Part shown: in pieces, positions 43,912-55,525 of the stretch
Position numbering within the stretch: position 1 is the first letter of the stretch
How the letters are laid out: each line of letters starts with the position of its first letter
Assembly: GCF_036417845.1 (NCBI RefSeq)
Contig: NC_090017.1
Location: 558,001 to 622,000 of the forward strand
Direction: 5' to 3'
Length of the DNA: 64,000 bases
From: Apteryx mantelli
Lineage: Eukaryota > Chordata > Aves > Apterygiformes > Apterygidae
The notes under the pieces: generated by a model
Database searches by the model: none
Told to the model about the DNA's origin: nothing
Seen by the model: only the letters and a program-made list of their open reading frames with translations
Position numbers and translations under genes: made by a program

Positions 43912-46382
43912 CTAGGGCTCGCCCCCGCCACGGTGGCGCCGCCGCCGGCACCTTGCGGCTGCCGTCTTTGCACTTCTGGCAGTAGAAGATGTCGGGGACG
44001 TTGGTCTTCTTGATCTTGCGCAGGAGAGGTGGATCCAGGTGCCGCACTGGTTGCACTCGATCATGGGGCGCCCAGCGAAGGGCTTCTGGCAGTAGCAGGT
44101 GATCAGGTCCCAGGAGTCGTCGCCTGTGGGACGGGCACGGTGGAGCCGGGGCCGGGGCTGCGCCGCCGTGGCCCCCCCGCCGCCACGGCCCCTCCCCGCT
44201 GCCCCCCGCACTCACCCGACTCCACCATGATGTCCTCGTCCATGACCCGCATCTCGCCCTCGCTGGAGCTGCCGTCGCCGTCGCGGCTGGTCTCGGTGCT
44301 GCCGCACTCCTTCCCCTCCCCGCCCCCCTCCAGTTTGCCCCCGGCGCCCGCCGGGTCCCGGGGCTCCGGCGCCCCCCCCCCCACCCCCCGGTCGCCCGTG
44401 GGCGGCGGGTCGCAGCCCCCCGGCGAGGGCAGGGCGTCCTCCTCCTCAGAGTCCGTCTCGCTGGGGGACGCCTTCGGCTTGGCCTCGGCCCGCTCCGCCT
44501 TTTTCAACTTCCTTTTCTTGCTCTTTTTGATGCGGGAGCGTTTCTCACCCGCCGGGTCCCCCCGGTTCCTCTTGCCGCCCGCCCCCCCCCCGGCACCCCT
44601 GGCGCGCCGCCCTCGGCCGCCCGCCGGCTCCGCTTGTCCCTCTTCTTGTTGTTGGCAGCGTCGCCAGGGCCCGGGGCGGCGCGGGGCGCGGGGGCCAGCG
44701 CGGCCGGTGGCTTCCCCGGCGGCTCCAGGTCGAAGAGCGAGTCCTTGAGCTTCATCTTCTCCAGCAGGGAACTGTCGGACTTGAGGCGCCGGAAGGCCTT
44801 CTTCTTGGAGACTTGGCCTTCTTCACGAAGGTCTCGATGGTGTGCAGGTCCGAGTGCGCCGACTCCCAGCCGTCGCTGTCGGCCGCGCTCTCCGCGCGCA
44901 GCGGCGAGTTGGAGCCTGACGGCGTCCAGTCGCTCTCCTGCGGGCACCGGGGCTCAGCGCGGGGGGCCTCCACCGGTCCGGCGTGCCACGCGCGCGCCCC
45001 CCCCCACGCGGGCATACAACGCGGAACTACAGCTCCCGTGATGCCCCGCGCGCCGCGGCTGCGCCGCCCGGAACGCCCCGCCGCGGGGCACGCCGGGACT
45101 TGCAGTCCTCCGCGCCGCCGGCCGCTAAGATGGGGCTCCGCGGGAGGCGCCGCCGCCGCCCCGGCCCCCGCCGCCCCGGCCCCGCCGCCGCGCTCACCTC
45201 CTTGGCGGCGGGATGTAGCCCGCGTAGGCCAGGACGAAGCTGCAGAACTTGTTGAAGTCCTCGATGGTCCGTCGCCGCTTCTCGGGGGGCTGCGGGGCAG
45301 CGGCGGTTTAAAGCGGGAGGTGCCCGGCGGCGGCGGCCGGGGCAGGCGGGGGACCGGGTGGGCGATCGGGTTGGGACCGGCACCTCCGCGGGGGGGGGGG
45401 GAGGGGGGGGAATCCTGGACCGTCGCCGCCGCCGCCCCCTTCCCGGGCAGGAGCCCCCGGTTCCCCCCCCCCCCACCGCCCCAGTTCCCCTCAACCACCC
45501 CCCCAGTTCCTGGTTCCCCCCCAGCCCTATCGGTCCCCCCTGCCGGCTCCCCCCAGCCCCTCCAGCTCCCCCCCCCCCCAGTTTCTCCCGGTTCTCCCCG
45601 ACCCTCCCCCGGTTACGGTTCCCTTCCCCGGTTCCCCCCCCCTCACCTGCGTCTCCGTCTTCAGGCTCGGGAGCGGGTCTGCAAAACGGGGGGGGTGTGT
45701 GTGTGTGTGTGTCACACCGGGGGCCTGGAACCGCGGGAGGAGCTGGCGCGGCCCGGACTCACCGGATCCCCCGATACCGGCACCGGGGCCCCGAACCGGC
45801 CCCCGGAAGTGCCCCGGTCCCGAGGCGGCCCCGCCGGCAGCTGAGGGCGTGGCCAGTACCGGACCCCCCCTCCCCGTGCCGGGTCCCCCCCACCCCCGGC
45901 CGGGACGGAGCGGTCGCCGGTGCCGGGACCCCCCCGGAGCCCCTCGCCGCCCCCCCCGCCTGTGCCGAGGTCCCCTGCGGTGTCCGCCGCGGCCCCCGGC
46001 TCCCCTCCCGGCGGCCCCCGGCTCCCCCCCCCCTCCCGGGACACGCTCCGGTTTCCAGCCCCACTCGGCGCCCCCCCCCCCCGGGGACACGCCGCCGTCC
46101 CCGGTGCCGCCCCCTGGCTGCACCCGCCGGTCCCTGCGCCCCCCTCCCCCCGCGACTGCCCCGGGATCCCGCTCTGCCCGGTCCCTCCGCGAGACCGGCC
46201 GCGGCCCCCGGTTCCCCCCTCCCCGCCAGTGCCGGACCGGCGCTCTCCCCCCTTCCCCCCCCGCCCGGTCCCCCGGTGCCCTAACTCTGCGCCGGTCCCG
46301 GTGCCGCCGGCTTCCCCCCCCCCACTACCCCCCTCCGCCGGGGCCCGCGGCCCCCGGTACCTTCGGGGCCGGGCTCGGCCAT
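43912..46382 (-). CDS. PHF23: PHF23, PHD-finger protein
   Basis: H3K4me3 reader that also restrains autophagy through LRSAM1 in mammals. Exons on the minus strand: 46361-46382 (MAEPGPE), 45647-45678 ([10 protein letters not shown]), 45198-45289 ([20 protein letters not shown]), 44216-44937 ([74 protein letters not shown]) and 43912-44123. The last exon holds the PHD finger [20 protein letters not shown], then [22 protein letters not shown] and FYCQKC, ending in GGGEP. Apparent single-base losses break the frame near 45205 (IPPPKE), 44810 (KKAKS), 44025 (LSCAK) and between 43914 and 43960. Both flanks match PHF23 each time, so these are probably consensus errors. In human it lies between DVL2 and GABARAP. 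Confidence 0.92.
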
Positions 46383-46539
46383 GGCGGCGGCCCCGGCGGA
46401 GGGGGGTCGAGCGCCCCGGCTCCGTGCGTCTCGCTCCCCGTCCGGTGCCGCCCGACTCCGCTCCCCGCTCGGCTCGCCTCCCCCCTCCCTCCCCCCGCGC
46501 CGGCCGCCCCCGCCCTCCCTCCCGCCGCGCGGCACCACG

Positions 46540-46745
46540 GGATATGCAGTCCGCCGCCGCGGCCCCCCGCCCGCCGCGCCCCGCCGCGGACTACAGCTCC
46601 CGGCGCACCCCGTGCCGCGCATGCGCGCCCAGCGCCTCCCACCAGCTGCCGCGGGGTGCGCCGGGAGCTGTAGGCCCCCCCTCGCGCGCCCGCCCCGGCC
46701 GGCAAATGGCGGCCGGCCGCGGGGCACGCTGGGAGTTGTAGTCCC
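46540..46745. promoter_or_regulatory. PHF23 promoter with repeated ZNF143-type sites
   Basis: Upstream of PHF23 lie GACTACAGCTCCC (about 46582), GGGAGCTGTAG (about 46662) and GGGAGTTGTAGTC (about 46731), the ACTACARYTCCC core bound by ZNF143/THAP11. A related GAACTACAGCTCCC lies in intron 2 near 45023. Binding is inferred from motif only. Confidence 0.6.
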
Positions 46746-46829
46746 GCCCCCCTCCCGCCGCACGCCTGGGCCCCCCCCCGACCCTCCCCCCACAAACGAC
46801 TCCCCAGGCGGCTCGGCAGTTCCGTCGTG

Positions 46830-46835
46830 TTTATT
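46830..46835 (-). terminator. GABARAP poly(A) signal AATAAA
   Basis: AATAAA on the minus strand about 90 bases after the GABARAP stop codon. Confidence 0.85.
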
Positions 46836-46921
46836 AAGCCCGGGGCCCGCAGGGCCGGGGATACAGGGGGCGCGGGGGAGTCCGGGCGGGCGCGGGGCCG
46901 GGGCCAGGGCCGGGGGGGGGC

Positions 46922-48540
<1,619 letters not shown>

Positions 48541-48599
48541 GGGAGGGCGGAGCGCGACGTAAACATTGGTGCCACGTGACCGGCGGAACCAATGGGAGG

Positions 48600-48815
48600 C
48601 GAGAGTGGGGCGGGAGGGGAACACGGACAGAACCAGGGCCAGACCAAGGGGGGGGGGGGCAAGGACAGAACCACGGCTGGACCCAAGGGGGGGGCAAGGA
48701 CAGAACCACAGCCAGATGAAAAGGGGGGGGAAGCAAGGACAGAACCACAGCTGGACTGAAGGGGGGGCAAGGACGGAACCACGGCCGGACGAAAAGGGGG
48801 GGAGCAAAGATGACC
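48600..48815. repeat. GABARAP-CTDNEP1 spacer tandem repeat
   Basis: About five units of 38-45 bp with core GCAAGGACAGAACCACAGC, separated by G-runs of 7-10. Confidence 0.8.
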
Positions 48816-49315
48816 GGAATCACAAGATTGGGGGGGGGGGGCAGAGCAGCCCCCACCAGCCCAGAGAGCTGCTCCTGCCCCCCCGCAGGACCCAGGCATC
48901 CAGGCAGAAAGGCTCCGGCGGCTCCCACTGCGGCTGCCGGACGAGGGAGTCGCCCGGAGCCTCCGGCCCGCAGCAGTGGCGGGGAGGGAAGACAAACTCC
49001 CCCCCAGCGACAGAAAGGGACGAAGACGCTGCACGTGGGACCAAGGTCTTTTAAAAATAAGAGGCCGGGGCCAGCATTGCCCGTGCGTCCATGTCCGTGC
49101 GTCCGGCCGGGAGGGGGGCGCGCGGGCGGCGCTCTCGTTAGCCCCTGCTTCGTCCGCGCCGAGCGGGCTCCGCCGTTCCAGGCACGCAGCGTTCACGCTC
49201 CTCCCTGCGGGGGGAAGCTCCGCCCCCTCCTGCAGGCTCCACCCCCGCACGGGGCCGGCAAGGGGGGGGTCAGGCCGGGCTGGGCCCGTCCGCGGCGCGG
49301 CGGCAGGGGCTGCCG

Positions 49316-51677
49316 TCACCACAGCCGGTGCTGGTGCAGGTTGCGGCTCAGGACTGAGCGGACATCGGCGGTGAACCTGCGGGGGGAGCGGGGGGGTGTC
49401 AGAGCAGGGCCCAGGCGTCAGGCCGCCCCCCCCAGCCCCCCCACGCTGCCCCTCACCTCAAGGCGTCCAGCATGGGCAGCAAGTTGAGCAGCGCCGTGTC
49501 GCTGGGGTCGCTGAACCACGACTTGATGGGGATGGCGTTATCTGCGGGGGAACGGTGAGTGGGGGCCGGCTCGGAAACCTGGGCCCCACCTGGTGGGGGG
49601 GAGGGCAGGGGAGCCCCGGACACCTGGGCCCTACCTGGGTGGCTCCTGTAGGCCCCCGGGGAGTTGTCGAGGATGACGATGCTGGAGAGGTCGCTGTGCA
49701 CCACCGACAGGTCCTTGATGTAGCTGCCCAGCTCCAGGGTGCAGTGCTGCCGCCAGGGGGGTGGGGGGCTCAGACCCCGCCCCCAGCACTGGCCCCGCCC
49801 CAGGACCACCCCCATTAGCCACACCCCATGGGGTCACCCAGCTTGGCTCCGCCCTGAGGCCTGAGCTGCCACCGCCCCCCCAGCCCAGATCCCGCCCCCC
49901 ACAACAGCTGCCCAGGCCTGCAGGGAAGCCCCGCCCCTGCCCAAGCCCCACCCCATTAGCCACACCCCTTGGAGATCACCCAGCTTGGCCCCACCCCCAG
50001 CCCCATCTGTCTCCGCCCCCAGCCCCACTCCCACCTCCCATAGCAGCTGCCCAGGCCTGCAGAGAAGTCCCACCCCCTGCCCCAATTAGCCCCACCCCTC
50101 TGATCTCACCCAGTGTGGCCCCACCCCCATTAGCCTCACCCTCTATGGCCTCACCCAGCTTGGCCCCGCCCCCAGCCCAGCTCCTGCCCCCCAGCAGCAG
50201 CTGCCCAGGCCTGCAGGGAAGCCCCGCCCCTGCCCCAGGCCCCACCCACATTAGCCCCGCCCCATGGCCCCACCCCCACCTGCCGGTAGTAGCGCCGGTT
50301 GAGGATGCTGCGGTTGTTGTCCAGCTTGTCGGCCACGGCGGAGCCGTAGATCTCCATGCTGGCCGTGAACACCACCAGCTCGTACCACTGGCTCACCTGG
50401 GGGCGGCGGGGGGGGGCGCTGGGGCAGCGGCGGGGCCCGGGGGGGCCACGCCGGCGGCCGGGGGGGCGGGGGGGGCCCCGGGGGGCTCCGGCACTCACCA
50501 CCTCCAGGAAGAAGTCCACGTGGGGTCTCTTATGTACAAAAAAACGGACGGGGTGTTTGTCGATGACGACCTGGGGGGTGTACGGCAGCGTGAGCGGGGG
50601 GCGCCAGGCCCGCGCAGGGTCCCGATGCCCGGGAGGCCCCTCGCCGTGCTCCCCCCGTCCCCACCGGGCCCCCGACCTTGAGGATGAAGTCAGGGGGAGT
50701 CCCTGGGCGCACGGTGGGCCGCAGCACGCCGTCGTGGTGGGAGTGGATCAGGGTCTCGTCCAGGTCCAGCACCAGGATCTTCCGCTTCACCTGGTCTGTG
50801 GGGGATCAGGAGGTGTTGGGGGGGGCGCCAACCCCCCCCCGACTTGGGGAGCCCCCGAACGGGGTCCAGGAGCCCCTTCCCCTCCCCGGCACTCACTGAG
50901 GCGGTTGCGGGAGACGGGGGACAGTGGCAGCACATCGTAACGCACTGTCTGGTACTGGATCACCTGCGAGAGGGGCCGGGGGGGGCGTCAGGGGGGTGGG
51001 GGGGCCATCCGCTGCACCTGCAACCCCCCCGGCCACTGGGACCCCCGCAGGCTGCTGCGGGACGGACAGATGCGTCCCCTGCGTGGGCCCTGGCGTCCGA
51101 CTCCCCTCCGCAAGCCCAGAATAGCCATGGCCACGGGGGGGGGAACGACCAGATTTCCCCCCCCCCGGCTAAATCAGTCCTCTCACCTGCTGCTCCTCGT
51201 CAGGCCGCCCGCTCCCGGACACCGGGGCCCCGGCATGCACGGGGGGCCCCCCCCCGGCGAAGGGGCACCCGCCAGTCCCCAAACACCCCCCACGGCAGCT
51301 CCCACCCCTCGGGGCCAGTCCTGGCCCCCCCCGGGCCGATCCCAGGGCCCCGAGGACCCTCCTGCCCGTGCCCCCCCCCCGCCCAGGGGGGATCCCGGTG
51401 CCCCCGGGCCGTGTCCGCCTCCCCGGCCGGTCCCGGTACTCACAGCCCTGCCCCGACCCCATCCCATCCCGTCCCGGTACTCACGGCGCGGCCCGGCCCC
51501 GGCCCCATCCCGGCCCGTCCCGGTACTCACGGTGCGGCCCGGCCCCATCCCGTCCCGGCCCGGCCCGGTACTCACGGTGCGGACCTGCCGCCGCAGCATG
51601 TACAGCAGGAAGCTCCAGAGCTTGGTGGCGAAGGCCACGAAGGTGCGGAGCCCCAGCAGACACTGGGTCCGCATCAT
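49316..51677 (-). CDS. CTDNEP1: CTDNEP1 (Dullard), nuclear-envelope phosphatase
   Basis: HAD-family Ser/Thr phosphatase of the nuclear envelope/ER that, with NEP1R1, dephosphorylates lipin. Eight exons: 51576-51677, 50897-50963, 50677-50795, 50498-50570, 50280-50396, 49635-49746, 49457-49541 and 49316-49376. The N-terminus [20 protein letters not shown] provides a membrane anchor. The catalytic DxDxT/V motif is [11 protein letters not shown], with both Asp present. Downstream FCP1 blocks are [35 protein letters not shown] and [10 protein letters not shown]. The C-terminus [10 protein letters not shown] ends at TGA. All exons read in frame and are nearly identical to mammals. The start is the first of two adjacent ATGs. 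It lies next to GABARAP in the same orientation as in human. Confidence 0.97.
49795..50272. repeat. CTDNEP1 intron 5 tandem repeat
   Basis: Three to four long units (about 120-140 bp) built from CACCCAGCTTGGCCCC and CAGCTGCCCAGGCCTGCAGG, with short-period drift inside. Confidence 0.75.
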
Positions 51678-51859
51678 CCCGGCCCCGCCGCCGCCGCCGC
51701 CCCCCGCCCGGCCCAGCTCCGCCAGCTTCGGCAAGGGCCCCGCCGGCGGCGGCGGCCGCGGGGCTGCGCTGCGGCGGCCGCGGGGCCCCCGCGCCCGCCC
51801 GGGCCGCCCGCGGGGCTCCGGCGCCCGCTGAGCGCGGCCGCTACCGGGGCGCGTCCCCG

Positions 51860-52500
51860 GCGCCGCCCGCCGCCATCGCGCCCCCGCCCCTCCCCTCCCA
51901 CCGCGGCCGCCGCTCGCCGCTCGCCGCCGGCGGATTCACTTCCGGCTCAAGCGCTTCCGGGGCGCGGGGCGCGGCGCCAAAGGCGGCCGCGAGGGGCGGG
52001 ACGGGGGAGGAAGAGGGAGGGTGCCGCTGCCCCGCCCCCGAAAGTGCGCATGCGCAACCGGCCGAGGGGCGCCGGGGCGAGGCCCCGGCTCGCCGGAGGG
52101 GCGGGACCCCCCTCGGGGGCGTGTCCGCCAGCAGGACCGGCGGTGACGTCACGAGAGGCGGTCAATGGAAATTAGAAGGCGTGGCCACGGCGATGGGGGC
52201 GTGGCCTGACCCTCCCGGGGTGGGGGCGGGCAGGTCCCGACTCACCCCAGAAGCAGCAGCGGCTCCCAGGCAGGGGGCCCAGGTGTCCGGGCCCTTCCCC
52301 ACCCCCCCGCAGGGACCCAGGCGTCCTGCTTCCCCCCCACACACCCCCCCAGGCTCCTGGGTGCCCCCCCCTCAAAGGACCCAGGTGTCCGGGCCTCCCC
52401 CCCCCCCCAGGGACCCAGGCGTCCGGGACCCTCCCCCAGACCCCCCCAGGCATCTGGGCCCCCCCAAAGGAGCACGCGTGGGCGAGAGGCAGTCGGTGGT
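51860..52500. other. CTDNEP1-ELP5 spacer
   Basis: The CTDNEP1 promoter CpG island occupies about 51.7-52.1 kb, followed by a run of dispersed-motif copies (about 52265, 52315, 52380, 52410 and 52445) before the ELP5 3' end. Confidence 0.5.
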
Positions 52501-52505
52501 TTATT
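52500..52505 (-). terminator. ELP5 poly(A) signal AATAAA
   Basis: AATAAA on the minus strand about 55 bases past the ELP5 stop codon. Confidence 0.8.
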
Positions 52506-52560
52506 GGGGACCCCCCGTACCCCCCCGCCCCCCCCACAGCTGGAGGAGGGCGGGGGGGGG

Positions 52561-55126
52561 TCACACATCCAGGTCGTCGTCTGGGTCCTCCGGGTCTGGA
52601 CCGTCGGGGTCCTCTGGGGCGGCTGGGAGGGTCCCTGGCGTCTGGAGCAGGGCCGACTGCCTGGGGGGGGGCAGTAGGTGAGGGGGGGCTGCGGGCCCCC
52701 CTTGCCCCCCCCAGATCCCCCCCTGCTTACTTGTGGGCGCTGAAGGCGTAGGGGGGGAGCACGGCCGCCCGGGCCGCCCGCTCGGCCGCCGACAGCCGCA
52801 GGCTGAAGGTCAGGGGAGCCAGGGGGGCCTGGGGTGGAGGGAGGCCCCCCCGGGGGGCCCCGGCGTCCGGCCCCCCCCCCGCGGGGGGGCTCCCCGGCAC
52901 GTCCCCCAGCGCCTGCAGGCTGCCGTCGGGCAGGAGGCAGAAATATTCATCCTGGGGGGGGGGAAAAGGGGCGGCCGTGAGCCGGGGTGAGGGGTGCCAG
53001 GACCCCCTCCCGCTCCTCCCCCCCCCGCACCCACCTTGGTGGTGAGCGCCCCCCCCCGGGAGCGGCTGAGGATGGCGGCGCGGCGGGGGCCAGCGGCGAG
53101 GGGGGGCACCGGTCCCGGGGCCACCACGGCCCCCGCCTGGGCCGCCAGCGCTGCCACCAGCCCCGGCGGGTGCAGGTCGCCGTGCAGCAGGGCCACCAGG
53201 CGGGTCGCCGGGCCTGGGGGGGGGAAATGTGAGGGGGGGCCCAGGCATCCGGGGAGCCCAGGCATCTGAGGTGGGGCCCAGGCATCCGGGGGGGGGCCCA
53301 GGCGTCCAGGGAGCCCAGGTGTCGGGGGGGGGGGAACAGGGGACCCAAGTGTCCGGGGGGCCCCAGGCCTCCGGGGGGGACCCAGGTGTCTGGGGAGGGA
53401 CGCAGGTGTCCCGAGGGGACCCAGGTGTCCTGATGGGGATCCAGTCATCTCAGGGAAGGGCCCAGGCGTCCAGGGGAGGGCACAGGCATTGGGGGGAGCC
53501 CAGGCGTCCCGGGAAAGGGCCTAGGCATCCTGGGAGGGTCCCAGGCGTTGGGAGGGGGCCCCAGGTGTCCCAAGGGGACCCAGGTGTCCTGAGGGGGGCC
53601 CAGGCCTTTTGGGGAAGGGCCCAGGCGTCCAGGGGACCCACCTGTGCCGCGGGGGGACGCAGCAGGGCCCGCAAGGCTTGGCAGAGCTGGGGGGGGGGCA
53701 GGCGCAGCAGCAGCCAGCTCAGCGAGTCCAGCAGCAGCGTCAGGGGCCCCCCCGGGAGCCCCCGCGGCCCCCGTGGCCCCGCGAAGTCACCTGCCCGGAC
53801 GCCGGGGCCCTCGTCGCTCCAGCCCAGCGGGTCGCTGAAGCCGTCCCGGTAGAGCAGCCTGCGGGGGGGGAAGGGGGGGGTTAGCGCCAGCCCCATGGCA
53901 CCCCACGGTGCGGGGGCGGGACACGGGGGGGGGGACACAGACTCACCGGGCGCCGACATCGGGGCTCAGCCCGGCCCCGAACTGCTCCGGGGAGATGTCG
54001 AAGGGCACCACGAGGACGCGCTCACCCCTGCGGCGCCGTGGTCAGCGGGGCGCCCCACGGCCGGGCCCCACGGCCGAGCCCCCCCGCACCCCCCCCTCAC
54101 CTCTGCACTGCCGCTGTCGCAAAGGCCTGGAGCAGGCTGCGGCCCTCACACGCGGCGCTGTCTGGGGGCAGGCGAGCTGTGCTGCTGCTGCCCCACGGCT
54201 CCCCAGAGCCCCCTGGTGCCCCCCACCCTGGCCCACGGCACCCCCCCACCCTGCCCCATGGAGCCCCAGAGCCCCACCGTGCCCCAGAACCCTACAGCAC
54301 CCCACACCCTGCCCCATGGTACCCCGAGCCCTACAGCACCCCCCACCCTGCCCCATAGCCCCACGGCGCCCCACAGCACCCTGCAGTCCCTCCATGGCAC
54401 CCCCCACCTTGCCCCATGGTACCCCGGGGCCCCACAGCACCTCTCACCCTGCCCTGCGGTACCCGGAGCCCCACAGCGCCCCCCACCCTGCCCCATGGCA
54501 CCCCAAAGCCCCACAGCACCCCGCAGCCTCCCCTATGGCACCCCCCACCCTGCCCCATGGTACCCCGGGGCCCCACAGCACCCCTCACCCTGACCCGCGG
54601 TACCCCGAGCCCCACAGCGCCCCCCACCCTGCCCCATGGCACCCCAAAGTCCCCCAGCACCCCCCACCCTGACCCATGGCACCCCAAAGCCCCACAGCAC
54701 CCCGCAGCCTCCCTATGGCACCCCCCACCCTGCCCCATGGTACCCCGGGTCCCCACAGCGCCCCCCACCCTGCCCCATGGCACCCCAAAGCCCCACAGCA
54801 CCCCGCAGCCTCCCTATGGCACCCCCCACCCTGCCCCATGGTACCCCGGGGCCCTACAGCACCCCCCACCCTGCCCCACAGCGCCCCACAGCCCCTCCAT
54901 GGCACCCCCCACCTTGCCCCATGGCACCCCGGGGCCCCACAGCACCTCTCACCCTGCCCCGCGGTACCCCGAGCCCCACAGCGCCCCCCACCCTGCCCAT
55001 GGCACCCGAAAGTCCCCCAGCACCCCGCAGCCTCCCCTATGGCACCCCCCACCCTGCCCCCGGCCCCGCCGCACCCCGCACGAGCACCAGCCCCTCCGCG
55101 CCGCCCGCCACCAGCTCCGCCAGCAT
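52561..55126 (-). CDS. ELP5: ELP5, Elongator complex subunit 5
   Basis: RecA-like subunit of the Elp456 ring of Elongator, needed for wobble-uridine tRNA modification. Exons on the minus strand: 55075-55126 (MLAELVAGGAEGLVLVR), 54101-54161 (SAACEGRSLLQAFATAA), 53947-54027 (GERVLVVPFDISPEQFGAGL), 53642-53858 (LYRDGFSDPLGW, LTLLLDSLSWLLLRLP), 53035-53213 (RLVALLHGDLHPPGLVAALA), 52731-52951 (DEYFCLLPDGSL, TFSLRLSAAERAAR) and 52561-52660. The C-terminus is the acidic DPDDDLDV expected for ELP5. The protein is small and diverged, so the name rests on the acidic tail, the RecA-like core and the position between CTDNEP1 and CLDN7. Orientation is minus. In human ELP5 is divergent from CTDNEP1; here it lies head-to-tail with it. 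Confidence 0.88.
53225..53641. repeat. ELP5 intron 4 array of the dispersed motif
   Basis: About twenty copies of GGGCCCAGGCATCCGGGG and variants in direct orientation, filling the intron. Confidence 0.9.
54225..55065. repeat. ELP5 intron 1 minisatellite
   Basis: Units containing CCACCCTGCCCCATGGCACC and CCCCACAGCACCCCGCAGCC. Blocks of about 110-130 bp recur (for example near 54480, 54600 and 54770), a higher-order pattern. Confidence 0.88.
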
Positions 55127-55503
55127 CGCCGAGCCGCCGGCGCCTCCGTGACGTCACCGTACGGCGGCCGAGCAGCCCCCTCAGCTCCGCCCGCCACCAG
55201 CTCCTCCCGATGACGTCACTGTACGGCACAGGAGCGCCAGGGACGGGGCCCCACGAGGGCGCCGCCATCTTGGCAACGGACGGCCGCGGGCGGGGGGGGG
55301 AGGTCGCCGTTTTTGTGCCAAAAAAAAAGAGAAATCGGGGTTTGGAGGCGGGAGAGGAGCCCGGCAGGAGAGCGGCCGCCTCCCCGGGAGCCAGCAGCGA
55401 GTCGTGGCTGCGCCCCGAGGGCCGCCAGGCAGCGGGAGAAGAGGTCAAACACACAAAACGCTCGAAAAATAGGCAAAAAAGGGTTGAAAACACAGAAAAC
55501 GCC

Positions 55504-55509
55504 TTTATT
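55504..55509 (-). terminator. CLDN7 poly(A) signal AATAAA
   Basis: AATAAA on the minus strand only 17 bases past the CLDN7 stop codon, which gives a very short 3' UTR. Confidence 0.8.
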
Positions 55510-55525
55510 TGGGTGCAAAGGGGGC

